From positions 1-48,004 of IMG/VR virus record IMGVR_UViG_3300031576_000555: a DNA stretch of 48,004 nt, one strand, 5' to 3'. Shown piece by piece: positions 1-7,602 of this stretch. The notes below the pieces were generated by a model that made no database searches, was not told the DNA's origin, and saw only the letters and a list, made by a program, of their open reading frames with translations. This DNA comes from a virus. How positions within the stretch are numbered: position 1 is the stretch's first letter; each line of letters starts with the position of its first letter. The translations under genes were made by a program, and so were the position numbers.

Positions 1-172
1 ATTTTGGAGACAAGCTAGGATAAGGTTCGGTGCGCCCTTGCGCGCGGCCCCCCCCTTCGGGGCATCGTGGTGGCAATAGGGGCGCGGATGTGCAGTAGGC
101 CAATCTCGTGTGCATCGAGGCTGGCGGTGGCACCTGAACGGATGCACCCCTAGACATGCGCGCACCCCCGGG
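1..172. repeat. Left copy of the direct terminal repeat
   Basis: These 172 bases recur at 47832-48004 in the same orientation. The only difference I see is the C run starting at 48, which has eight Cs here and nine in the right copy. T7-like phages carry real direct terminal repeats of this size, generated during packaging. An assembler overlap of a circularly permuted genome would look similar, though such overlaps are usually identical. The repeat contains a small hairpin with a CTTCGG loop in the C run. It has no obvious gene. Confidence 0.85.
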
Positions 173-176
173 CTCC

Positions 177-203
177 CCCCACGAGGGGGTGGGGCTCGTG
201 GGG
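177..203. other. GC-rich hairpin beside the terminal repeat
   Basis: A 9 bp perfect stem (CCCCACGAG at 177-185, CTCGTGGGG at 195-203) closes a 9-base G-rich loop. It sits just inside the boundary of the terminal repeat. No U-run follows on either strand, so it is not a classical terminator. A packaging or processing role at the repeat boundary is only an inference. Confidence 0.5.
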
Positions 204-227
204 CCCCCCTACACTCCATTCACAACG

Positions 228-251
228 TCAAAATTTTGATGTCAGGCCCAC
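228..251 (+). promoter_or_regulatory. Conserved motif: AT palindrome plus GTCAGGCCCAC
   Basis: A perfect 12-base palindrome (TCAAAATTTTGA, 228-239) is followed by TGTCAGGCCCAC (240-251). The core CAAAATTTT-NNN-GTCAGGCCCAC recurs at 38410-38432, also in an intergenic region upstream of genes. Two matches of this length in non-coding DNA at the heads of two transcription blocks suggest a shared regulator or promoter element. The bound protein is unknown. Confidence 0.5.
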
Positions 252-261
252 GGGTAAATCA

Positions 262-297
262 ATGATTTCGGTTGGGGAAACCGATGATTTCGGTTGG
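262..297 (+). repeat. Tandem 14-base direct repeat in the control region
   Basis: ATGATTTCGGTTGG occurs at 262-275 and again at 284-297, a 22-base period or about two helical turns. The repeat lies in the non-coding stretch 173-459 between the terminal repeat and the first rightward gene. It could be a double operator. Nothing else coding is visible in this stretch. Confidence 0.55.
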
Positions 298-317
298 CAG
301 TTTCCGTAGTGCCTAAC

Positions 318-346
318 TTGAATAGCCCACACCACATGTAGTATCG
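318..346 (+). promoter_or_regulatory. Possible sigma70 promoter for the rightward block
   Basis: TTGAAT at 318-323 is followed after 15 bases by TAGTAT (339-344), or after 17 by GTATCG. It is the best promoter-like pair upstream of the first rightward gene at 460. Spacing and -10 match are both imperfect, so this is tentative. Confidence 0.25.
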
Positions 347-459
347 TTCCCCCTGACGAGCGAGCCACCTTCCAGCTCGCGGGGCGGCGGGGGCAGCCAA
401 CGGGCAACCAGGGCGCCTCGCCGCCCCAACTCGCGCGACACGACCAAACGAGGTGCCAA

Positions 460-612
460 GTGGCAAAGCGACAGCCCTCGAGCAAGATCAGCCCACAGAA
501 GGCGGACGAAATGCTCGACAACCCCCCTCACGGCAAGCCCCTCACGCCCAAGCAACGTCGGATGCTCCAGGCAGCCAAACACAAAGGGAAGGGGAAGGAC
601 CGCCACCCGTGA
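460..612 (+). CDS. Small conserved phage protein (HGKPLTPKQRR motif)
   Basis: This is a 50-residue basic protein starting at GTG behind GAGG. The central segment, SPQKADEML followed by HGKPLTPKQRRML, has the layout of a very common small phage protein seen in many tailed phages (SPEKAKEML, then HGKPLTxKQRRFF). That family has no assigned function. Here the usual Gly/Phe-rich end is replaced by a lysine/histidine tail. It opens the rightward late block and lies 46 bases before the next gene. Confidence 0.65.
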   Translation: MAKRQPSSKISPQKADEMLDNPPHGKPLTPKQRRMLQAAKHKGKGKDRHP

Positions 613-658
613 CAGGGGCGGAACACCCCATATATGACGGCGCTCCCCGGAGGTCACC

Positions 659-949
659 ATGACCACCTACATCCCCTCGACAGGAACCAAGCACGCGACC
701 TCGACCAACCCCACAAAACACGAACGCAACGAATCGAAGCGCTGGCGCAAGGAACGCCTCGAGTGCTGCGGCCACCACCCGAAAGCCCACGACAGCGCCG
801 GGTGCGTCGTCTGCCCGTGCAAGGAACCCGCCCCAGCAGACACAGTTCTCAATGATCTCCCCCGCCGAGCCCTCGCCAAGCCACGACCCCTCTACTACAA
901 CACCTCGCCCATTGACAGCGCCTCGGCGAGGAAGCCACCCTCGGCGTAG
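659..949 (+). CDS. Small cysteine/histidine-containing protein
   Basis: A 96-residue protein with a perfect GGAGG ribosome site 8 bases before ATG. The middle (about residues 35-55) contains CCGHH and CVVCPC, so a small metal-binding knuckle is plausible. The N-terminal third is Thr/Ser/Lys-rich and the C-terminus is Pro/Ala-rich and probably disordered. I do not recognise the family. It sits in a run of small rightward genes ahead of the terminase. Confidence 0.6.
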   Translation: MTTYIPSTGTKHATSTNPTKHERNESKRWRKERLECCGHHPKAHDSAGCVVCPCKEPAPADTVLNDLPRRALAKPRPLYYNTSPIDSASARKPPSA

Positions 950-974
950 GACGCCAACGGAAGGAGACCCGACC

Positions 975-1160
975 ATGATCAAGAACGCACCCCCAAGCGG
1001 GGGCAACATCATGAAGTCCGACCGCAAAGACCAACCCGCCGAGGAAGGAAGCTCGACATCACCGCCCATGGGCAACGAGCCTGAAATGAAGGGCATCCCC
1101 AAAGGCGCCGACACGATGAAGTCGAACTACGCGGCCACCAAGGGCCAAACCGCCCACTAG
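975..1160 (+). CDS. Small low-complexity hydrophilic protein
   Basis: A 61-residue protein whose ATG is preceded by AAGGAG at a normal distance. An in-frame start at 852 exists but overlaps the previous gene and lacks a good ribosome site, so I chose 975. The sequence is rich in Gly, Pro, Lys and Met and carries a repeated MKS motif (near residues 13 and 48). It is probably disordered. Function unknown; position in the late block suggests a minor virion or assembly protein, which is inference. Confidence 0.5.
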   Translation: MIKNAPPSGGNIMKSDRKDQPAEEGSSTSPPMGNEPEMKGIPKGADTMKSNYAATKGQTAH

Positions 1161-1199
1161 CGTCGAAGACGACGCCAAAAGAAGAAGGAGGCTGTTCAA

Positions 1200-1397
1200 A
1201 TGAGGAAGGAGAAACCGCTCTCGGAGTCGCGCAGCGATCCAGTCCGACGGTCGAAAGCAACCCCCGATGGTGTCGTCGCCGACATCAACGCCCAGTCACC
1301 GTCCGGTGACGCCCCAGCGAGGATCTATCCCGACTCACCGCCAGTGCTCGGGCACGGTGACCTGGCGGAATATCCTTTCGGCAAGATCAACGATTGA
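1200..1397 (+). CDS. Small hypothetical protein
   Basis: A 65-residue hydrophilic protein with a near-perfect AAGGAGG site 9 bases before ATG. It begins with a charged segment and ends in a more ordered stretch (DLAEYPFGKIND). No domain is recognised. It is immediately followed by the paralogous pair at 1416 and 1773, and its strong ribosome site suggests high expression in the late block. Confidence 0.55.
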   Translation: MRKEKPLSESRSDPVRRSKATPDGVVADINAQSPSGDAPARIYPDSPPVLGHGDLAEYPFGKIND

Positions 1398-1415
1398 CGA
1401 CGAGGAGGGTGGCGA

Positions 1416-1736
1416 GTGCCAGTTCAACACTTCGGAACGAGTCTCCAAATGGCATCGTTGGCGGGTGTCACTGAGAGCGTCCGATGCACCGTCGTCCAAC
1501 TGGGGGCACTCCCGAACGCCACGTCCAAAAACGTCGCCCACGGCATCAACCTCGTGTTCGAGTTCGGCACCATCGTCGACATCGTCGTCATCGCGGCGGC
1601 GTTGCTTGTCCAACGCAAGTTCCCTGATCTCGCGATGAGCGTCGGGGTCGACTTGATCAACGTCGTGCTCACGTCGAACGCGGACCTCTCGGCGTTCACT
1701 CAAGCAACCGCCTACATCTACTACTACAAGACCTGA
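1416..1736 (+). CDS. Small beta-domain protein, paralogue 1 (fibre or decoration type)
   Basis: A 106-residue protein starting at GTG after AGGAGGG. It shares with the next gene an LGALPNAT-KN-AHGI segment (about residues 28-43) and a C-terminal NADLSAFT...YIYY segment. This pattern (GALPN, TKN/SVAHGI, then a TNI-x-I-x-T-x-DLS strand) recurs in my knowledge of phage tail- and head-fibre C-terminal domains. Here it is a stand-alone protein, so a small head decoration, fibre or receptor-binding subunit is likely. The central region is hydrophobic (IVDIVVIAAALLV), consistent with buried strands rather than a clear membrane helix. Confidence 0.6.
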   Translation: MPVQHFGTSLQMASLAGVTESVRCTVVQLGALPNATSKNVAHGINLVFEFGTIVDIVVIAAALLVQRKFPDLAMSVGVDLINVVLTSNADLSAFTQATAYIYYYKT

Positions 1737-1772
1737 GCAGAAGAAGATTATTTCCCTGAAAGGAGACTCCTC

Positions 1773-2096
1773 ATGGCAAACCAGACTTACGGCGTCGACG
1801 AGGCTGTTGGCGACGGGACGAAGATCCAACAGCAGAAGATCATCAAGCGTTACGAGTACGGGGCGCTCCCAAACACCGCGACCAAGAACCTTGCTCACGG
1901 CATCGACGTGACCAAGGTACTGAGGTTCTGGGCGTTCGCGACGAACGGAACCCTCTACTCGAACGTGACCCAGTTATCGACACCCGCAGCGACGTTGACG
2001 ATATTCCATCTGACTGCGACTAACATCGTGATGACTTCGACGGCGGATCTGTCTGCCTACACGGTCTGCACCGTCTACGTCGAACTATTGCCCTGA
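1773..2096 (+). CDS. Small beta-domain protein, paralogue 2 (fibre or decoration type)
   Basis: A 107-residue protein with a strong AAAGGAG site before ATG. Residues 34-47 (YGALPNTATKNLAH) and the C-terminal MTSTADLSAYT strand align with the preceding gene, so the two are tandem paralogues that have diverged strongly outside these motifs. The N-terminal 30 residues carry a polar Gln/Lys-rich lead that could attach the domain to the virion. The domain pattern is typical of the small beta-sandwich at fibre tips. A role as paired decoration or fibre proteins is inferred from that and from adjacency to terminase. Confidence 0.6.
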   Translation: MANQTYGVDEAVGDGTKIQQQKIIKRYEYGALPNTATKNLAHGIDVTKVLRFWAFATNGTLYSNVTQLSTPAATLTIFHLTATNIVMTSTADLSAYTVCTVYVELLP

Positions 2097-2136
2097 CGGG
2101 CAATGAGGAAGGAACGGCACGAACGAAGGAGGGACA

Positions 2137-3918
2137 ATGACGGCAGCAACAGAGGAAACGGAGTTGCTCTGTCTTGTTGCTCCGTCGTCCCCTCCGTCGT
2201 TCGTCCTCGAGGGGGCCCTGCTCGACGTGGCTCGTGAGGGCTGCACCCGCCACTTTTGGCCGTTCTTCAGGCATGGGTTCGGTGCGGCGGAATACTGCCG
2301 GCGCTCGCCGAAAGATGATTGGGTCGACGAGACCATCCATCGGGCGTTCTGCAACGAGTTCGAGCGTCACGTCAGGTGGTGGATGGACCGGCGCGAGCAC
2401 GACAACCACCGCTACATCATCCTCAACGTGTGGCCGCGCAAGATGGGCAAGTCGACGACGATCACCGAAGCCGGCAGCCTATGGTGTTCGGTCATAGACC
2501 CCAACCTCTGCATCGGAATCGGTTCCTACAACGACGAAAAAGCCCAGGATTTCCTGAGCGTGCCCAAGACGATCATGGAAGGACGCGCCTCCAACGGCCT
2601 ATTCAAAGAGTTGTACGGCACGTGGACGACCGACAAGTGGAACGAGTCCGAACTCGTCCATAGTTGGCGCACGATGCCCGAGATACGCGACCCCTCGTTC
2701 GAGTGTTGCAGCGTGAAGGCAGGAAGCACAGGATCAGCTTATGACATCTACTTCCTCGACGACCCGATCCCCGACCGCAGCTCCAAGGACGTGTCGACCC
2801 AGCTCCAGACCGATGTCCAACAGGCGGTGTCACACGTCCGCAAAATGTGGCCGGTGATGAAGAAGAACGCCCTTTTCGTAATCAACTTGACTCGCAAGGC
2901 CGACAACGATGTCGCAGCCTACGCGATGAAGAAGTTCCGGGTGCGGGAGTTCGCCGACACCGGGTGCAAACCGAGGGAATTCGAGTACAAACTCGACCCC
3001 GAGAAGGGCCGAGTGTTCGTCAATTTCCTGTCAGGAAGGGATTCGAAAGGGGTGCCCACGTGTTCCAAGGTGTGGTCCGACGATGAGATGAAGGACTTCG
3101 AGTCGCGCGACCCAGCCAACTACGCCTCCGAGGTGCAAAACATGCCTGCCGAGGGCAGCCACGTCAGTCTCAAAGAGGCGGACATCAAATACGTCAAGCG
3201 TAAGGACGTGCCCCCGAACCTGCGCTACGTGTTGCTCGGTGACACGGCGTTCAAAGAGGACAACGTCGGTGAGGGCAACGAGAACGCGATCGTCCAAGCG
3301 GGCCTCAGCAAAGATGGTCTCGGTGACGTTTACTACTTCTGGGCCCGCCACAGCAACCTATGGAGCAGCAAGGACTACTACGCCCAGTTGGTGATTGCAG
3401 CCCAGGAGTTATTGCAGCGCCGATTGTCTGTGTGGTGCATCACTGACGAGAAGGAACGGGGCGGCAAAGCGGGCCTATTCTCGGAGGCGTACGTCAACAA
3501 TTTCAGAGCGGCAGGGCTCGTGGCGCCACGCCTGATCCAGTTCTCGAGGGCGGGCAAGTCCAAACCGGCGCGCATCAACGCGGCGAAAGATTATTGGATG
3601 CGTGGCAAGGTGTATCTCGTCGAAGGTGGCGAGGGCCTGGACGTTCTGGAACATCAGATGTTGCGCCTCGGTTACACCGCACTCGACGACGTGGCCGATG
3701 CGGCCGCCGACGCGTTCCACCCCGACGTGTACTTCGGCGAGCGAATCGGAGTCAACCTCGAGAAGGGGGGGCCGGCGCGGAGGCCATTTGAAACAACCCC
3801 GATCCATATGATGAGGCCCGAGGAAAAAGCTCAATGGCAGCGCAACAGAATCACCGAGCGCGAACGGGACGCCCGGCGCGTAGTCAACTTACCGTGGTGG
3901 AGGCGCCCAGTCGAATGA
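2137..3918 (+). CDS. terL: Terminase large subunit (packaging ATPase/nuclease)
   Basis: A 593-residue protein with GAAGGAGGG before ATG. The ATPase half has a Walker A-like loop WPRKMGKST (about residues 99-107) and a Walker B strand YDIYFLDDP (about 202-210). The C-terminal half has the RNase H-type nuclease pattern: VLLGDTAFKED (Asp near 369), CITDEKERGG, and DAAADAFHPD near the end. Length is normal for this family. The enzyme translocates DNA into the procapsid through the portal and cuts it to unit length, consistent with the terminal repeat seen here. Its last codons overlap the start of the next gene (ATGA). The candidate small subunit is not adjacent but at 40978. Confidence 0.92.
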   Translation: MTAATEETELLCLVAPSSPPSFVLEGALLDVAREGCTRHFWPFFRHGFGAAEYCRRSPKDDWVDETIHRAFCNEFERHVRWWMDRREHDNHRYIILNVWPRKMGKSTTITEAGSLWCSVIDPNLCIGIGSYNDEKAQDFLSVPKTIMEGRASNGLFKELYGTWTTDKWNESELVHSWRTMPEIRDPSFECCSVKAGSTGSAYDIYFLDDPIPDRSSKDVSTQLQTDVQQAVSHVRKMWPVMKKNALFVINLTRKADNDVAAYAMKKFRVREFADTGCKPREFEYKLDPEKGRVFVNFLSGRDSKGVPTCSKVWSDDEMKDFESRDPANYASEVQNMPAEGSHVSLKEADIKYVKRKDVPPNLRYVLLGDTAFKEDNVGEGNENAIVQAGLSKDGLGDVYYFWARHSNLWSSKDYYAQLVIAAQELLQRRLSVWCITDEKERGGKAGLFSEAYVNNFRAAGLVAPRLIQFSRAGKSKPARINAAKDYWMRGKVYLVEGGEGLDVLEHQMLRLGYTALDDVADAAADAFHPDVYFGERIGVNLEKGGPARRPFETTPIHMMRPEEKAQWQRNRITERERDARRVVNLPWWRRPVE

Positions 3919-4244
3919 CAAGGAACCAGCGCGAGGCCCTCATTATGATGTTGCCGATGTTGGCGCCGTATGTTGACGCCCGGGCGCTCATTGCTCAAGT
4001 TTGGGGTGTCGATCTCGACTGGGATGTGGAGGAGGTGGCTCCTGTGGCGAAGACGTGGGTTTTTGTCGATGCGGCGTCGAAATGGACTCCCGAGGTGTGT
4101 GACGAGTGCCACCACGTGGTGCCGATCGTCCACACGAGAATGAACAACGGAACCGTACGCTGTGGAGCGTGCTTGTTGGTCAGGGCGTTCGACCGGGCAC
4201 TCGTCATCGCGATCAGGAAAGAAGCCTCAAGGGAGAACTCGTGA
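3915..4244 (+). CDS. Small zinc-ribbon protein
   Basis: A 109-residue protein starting at an ATG that overlaps the terminase stop (ATGA), with GGAGG 11 bases upstream. An ATG at 3834 would add 27 basic residues within the terminase gene; I prefer the coupled start. The C-terminal half has CDECHH and VRCGACLL, a CxxC...CxxC pair likely to bind zinc. The N-terminal part is helical and hydrophobic. The GTGA overlap with the next gene indicates translational coupling. The function is unknown. Confidence 0.6.
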   Translation: MTRNQREALIMMLPMLAPYVDARALIAQVWGVDLDWDVEEVAPVAKTWVFVDAASKWTPEVCDECHHVVPIVHTRMNNGTVRCGACLLVRAFDRALVIAIRKEASRENS

Positions 4245-4876
4245 GCGGCGCGTCGGCGTATGGAGTGGTGAAGGCGTGGGACCTCGAGTCTCGCCTCACC
4301 AAGACCGAGACAGCGTCGTGGGACGCCTACCGTCGGTGTTGTGGGTGCTCCATCGCGACGGTGTGGACATTAGGAGACGCGACGGGGTGGAAATTCTACA
4401 GCGATGCCGATGAATATCCCTACGACATGAAGGGGTTATCAGATGATCTTGGGGCCGCTGATCTCACCCTCGGTTACAACACAATGGGGTTCGACAACTA
4501 CGTTCTCAAATCGCTGGTGCCCGAACACCGAGTCAGAGTCGAACTCGATCTTTACCAGCACGTGATCAAGCCCGCATCGAAAGTGTCGGATGATCACTTC
4601 GAGGGAGCATGGTCATTAGGGGCAGTAGGCCAGCGTACGCTCCTGCTCGGTAAGACCCGTTCGGGGGCGATGGCGCCCACCCTCGCTCGATCAAATCGAA
4701 TAGGGGAGTTGGTGTCTTACAACTTCCGGGATGTTGCCATCTTAGGGCGCTTGTTCGAACACGTCCTCGACGTAGGGTTCGTCGTTGCGCCTGACGGTGC
4801 CCATGTCGATTGCTTGGAGGTTCTCATTGCCGCAGTTGAGCGAGCAAGAGATCGGGCTTCAGCTAACGCCGCCTGA
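4241..4876 (+). CDS. DEDD-family 3'-5' exonuclease-like protein
   Basis: A 211-residue protein starting at GTG (overlapping GTGA with the previous stop) behind GGGAG. It shows the three exonuclease motifs in order: Exo I VVKAWDLES (Asp/Glu near residues 12-14), Exo II LGYNTMGFDNYVL (about 80-92) and a DEDDy-type Exo III SYNFRDVAILGRLF (about 163-176, Tyr three residues before Asp). This is the RNase H-like fold used by proofreading domains and stand-alone nucleases. There is no polymerase domain. Its place between terminase and portal is unusual and suggests a packaging or end-processing role, though that is inference. The 3' end overlaps the portal start by about 50 bases. Confidence 0.7.
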   Translation: MSGASAYGVVKAWDLESRLTKTETASWDAYRRCCGCSIATVWTLGDATGWKFYSDADEYPYDMKGLSDDLGAADLTLGYNTMGFDNYVLKSLVPEHRVRVELDLYQHVIKPASKVSDDHFEGAWSLGAVGQRTLLLGKTRSGAMAPTLARSNRIGELVSYNFRDVAILGRLFEHVLDVGFVVAPDGAHVDCLEVLIAAVERARDRASANAA

Positions 4877-6902
4877 ACTCCACGACCAGTATCTAAGACT
4901 GGTGATGGACGGTTACATCAGGGCGAAGCGTTACGCTCAACCATACCTCGACGCGCACCAAGGGTGGTACGACCTTTGGCGAGGCTATTACACCGCCACC
5001 GAGGAAGCGGGGTGGAGCAACGTCCACATTCCGATGCCCTTTGGAGTCGTCGAGTCCGATGTGGCTCGGCTCCTCGATGTGGTGTTCCCTCAACAAGCCA
5101 ACTATCCGTCGATGCAGTTCATACCGTCAGGGCCAGAAGATGATGCCTCAGCGCGAAGAGCCGAGCGGCTATATGATGTGCAGTCCGACGACATGAAGCT
5201 CCGACTCAAGGCCGAGCGTCTCATCAGACGAGCCAATATCTATGGTAAGGGGATGGCCCGGCTCGGGTGGCGACGCTCCTACGGACCCTTGAACCGTGAG
5301 TTCGCCGTCAACTTCGAGCGTGAAATAAGGCTCAAACACACCGCACCAACGATCATGAGGTTCGACGGCCCCGACCTGACGCTGATCGCGAACTCCGAGG
5401 GGATCCCGACCCCAGGGTTCTCCGACATCGACGAGATGCCGGCGTTCTACCACGTCTACTACAGGGAGTGGGAGGAGATCCTCGTCAGAGCGAGCCGGAG
5501 CGATAACGGGGACCTCCCCACTTACGATCCGGTCGCGGTGAAGGCGCTCGAGCAAAGCGTTGGGGCACCTCCTAAGGTCGATACCGACATCCGGGTGAAG
5601 CGCACAGTCGAGGCCAACGAGGATCCCCTTACGGCGGCGATTGCGATGATGGATCGCCCCGTCCAACTGATCGACGCGTTCGTGAGCGTACCACGCCAAT
5701 TAGGAGCCTGGTACGACCCCGACAGCGGACTCTTCTCGAGGGAGCAGTTCGGGGGCCCGAAGGCGTTCTACTCGACCGAGTTCGTCATCACACTCGGAAA
5801 TCAGATGCACGTTCTGAGGGCGGTGCCACTTTGGACGTTGACCCAAGAGCGCCCGATCTTCGCGTATGGGCCGACCGATGATCCTGAGGTGTTCTGGGGT
5901 CCTGGCAAGCTCGAGATCATTGCCAAGTTGGCGTTGGCGATGGACCGCCTGGTCAACGACCAGCTCGATGCCTACACCCGGTGGATTGATCCGCCTTGGA
6001 TCATCAACGTCAACAGTCCGATCGTCCCAGGGACACTGCATGCCGGTGCTGGGGCTCGGATCTGGACCGAGGGTCCAACGACCGAAGATGACATCCGTCA
6101 ACTACAGCCTAATCTCCAAGGTGTTCGCGATGCGTTTGCCGAGAGCGGGTTCTTGTGGCAGTGGGCCCAACGGGCGACCGCCGATGTCGAGGACATCTCG
6201 ATGGGGATCTCGTCCAAGGGGCGTCAGTCGGCGACCGAGTTTGCTGGTCGTTCGAACGCGGTTTCGGTGCGCATCGCCGCTGAAGCGGCACGGTTCGAAA
6301 AGCTGTTCCTCGAGCCGTGCGCGATCCATGCGTTCGACCTCGACCGCCAGTTCCTCCCCTTGCCACAGTTGTTGCGTAAAATTGGCGCGCACGCGGCGTG
6401 GGACCCCATCGCTGGGCGATTCCAGTCGCCCCAGCTCGATGTGATCACCGATTTCGACATGGCGAAGTCGTTCGACATAAGAGCGACGGGTGCCACTCGC
6501 CAACTGACTAAGTTTGCCCGCCAGCAGCAGATCATGGCGCTGTTACCGACGCTCGTGCCATTCATGCAAGGGCTCAACATTTTAGAGTTGTTGCGCGAGG
6601 TGATGACGGTGATGGACTTCAGGAACGTCGACCGGATCGTGCTCTCGGAACAGCAAATGTTGCAGTCGCTCATTGTCGCATCGCAGATGGCGGCGCAGGG
6701 AATGGCAACCACCGGGCAGTCGGCGGGTGTGTCTGGTCAAGGTGGACAGCCAGGTGGTGGCGGTGGTAGTGCTGCCGGGGGTGACCGCAACAGGAGTCGT
6801 GTCTCCGCGACGCGACCTCCTGATGGTGGGATCGGGCAAGCGGCCCAAGACCCCCTCGGGAACTTGAGGGGGCAGATGATAGGGGCGCCAGTCTCGCCGT
6901 AA
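4827..6902 (+). CDS. Portal protein (head-tail connector)
   Basis: About 691 residues. I chose TTG 4827 because GGAGG lies 6 bases upstream (4816-4820); ATG 4803 in the same frame is the alternative. The sequence has the features of large podovirus portals: an N-terminal helical region (HDQYLRLVMDGYIRAKRYAQPYLD), a wing with AERLIRRANIYGKGMARLGW, the stem/clip region around EVFWGPGKLEIIAKL and a long C-terminal helical barrel segment. It ends in a Gly/Gln-rich tail (GGQPGGGGGSAAGG). A ring of portal subunits forms the DNA gate for terminase and the seat of the tail adaptor. Identification rests on order (terminase, portal, scaffold, capsid), size and local patterns. Confidence 0.85.
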   Translation: MPQLSEQEIGLQLTPPELHDQYLRLVMDGYIRAKRYAQPYLDAHQGWYDLWRGYYTATEEAGWSNVHIPMPFGVVESDVARLLDVVFPQQANYPSMQFIPSGPEDDASARRAERLYDVQSDDMKLRLKAERLIRRANIYGKGMARLGWRRSYGPLNREFAVNFEREIRLKHTAPTIMRFDGPDLTLIANSEGIPTPGFSDIDEMPAFYHVYYREWEEILVRASRSDNGDLPTYDPVAVKALEQSVGAPPKVDTDIRVKRTVEANEDPLTAAIAMMDRPVQLIDAFVSVPRQLGAWYDPDSGLFSREQFGGPKAFYSTEFVITLGNQMHVLRAVPLWTLTQERPIFAYGPTDDPEVFWGPGKLEIIAKLALAMDRLVNDQLDAYTRWIDPPWIINVNSPIVPGTLHAGAGARIWTEGPTTEDDIRQLQPNLQGVRDAFAESGFLWQWAQRATADVEDISMGISSKGRQSATEFAGRSNAVSVRIAAEAARFEKLFLEPCAIHAFDLDRQFLPLPQLLRKIGAHAAWDPIAGRFQSPQLDVITDFDMAKSFDIRATGATRQLTKFARQQQIMALLPTLVPFMQGLNILELLREVMTVMDFRNVDRIVLSEQQMLQSLIVASQMAAQGMATTGQSAGVSGQGGQPGGGGGSAAGGDRNRSRVSATRPPDGGIGQAAQDPLGNLRGQMIGAPVSP

Positions 6903-6921
6903 TGAGGAGGAGAATCTGCTG

Positions 6922-7578
6922 ATGAGTGCCGACGACGAGAAGGAAAACCAAGTTCTACCACCTGAGGGGCCGACGCCTCCTGACGGGGATTTCGAACCTG
7001 ATCCCGATGATGAGGCTCCTCTCCATGAGGAGACGCTTCCGACGCTTCCGTCGACTTCTGAGAGGGAGACACTGTTGGCGAGGGCTCGTGAGCCCCGTCC
7101 CTTCGATGCGTTAGAGGCTGAGAGAGCGTCACGCATGAAGCGTGGTCAGCAAGCTGCTGCGCTCGAGCAGTTGATGCGCACCGTCGAGTGGAGGGTCTTC
7201 GCTGAGTTGGCCCGGTCCGAGCAAGAGCACTACGAGTTCGATGCGATGGACCCGAACGAGCTGATGGCTGGGACGACTGTCAAGCGTATCGCTGGGATCG
7301 CGCCTGAAGGACCGTCCGCTGGCAATCCGTCCGCTTCGGCACCAGTGGTGTCGCCTGTAGATGGGTGGACGTGGGTGTTGAAGCGGACGTTCCTCCAAGG
7401 GGCGGCATGGGGCGCCCAAGCGATCCTCTCGTTTCCAGAGAGGTTCATCGACCAATACGTTCGTTCTGAGGAACTCAAGGCGAAAACGGCGCGCGTCGTC
7501 TTGGGGCAAGATGGCAAGCCAATTGCGCGTCGAGGCAGGACCCGGGATGCTGGTTCACTCGGCGTCCCAGTTCCTTGA
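6922..7578 (+). CDS. Hypothetical protein between portal and scaffold
   Basis: A 218-residue protein with GAGGAGG before ATG. The first 60 residues are very acidic and Pro-rich (EPDPDDEAP) and likely disordered. The middle is a charged helical stretch, and about residues 150-175 (WTWVLKRTFLQGAAWGAQAIL) are amphipathic and hydrophobic. No family recognised. Placement between portal and scaffold suggests an assembly or minor head protein. Confidence 0.6.
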   Translation: MSADDEKENQVLPPEGPTPPDGDFEPDPDDEAPLHEETLPTLPSTSERETLLARAREPRPFDALEAERASRMKRGQQAAALEQLMRTVEWRVFAELARSEQEHYEFDAMDPNELMAGTTVKRIAGIAPEGPSAGNPSASAPVVSPVDGWTWVLKRTFLQGAAWGAQAILSFPERFIDQYVRSEELKAKTARVVLGQDGKPIARRGRTRDAGSLGVPVP

Positions 7579-7602
7579 TAAGGAAGGGTTTGGTGAGCGG
7601 CA

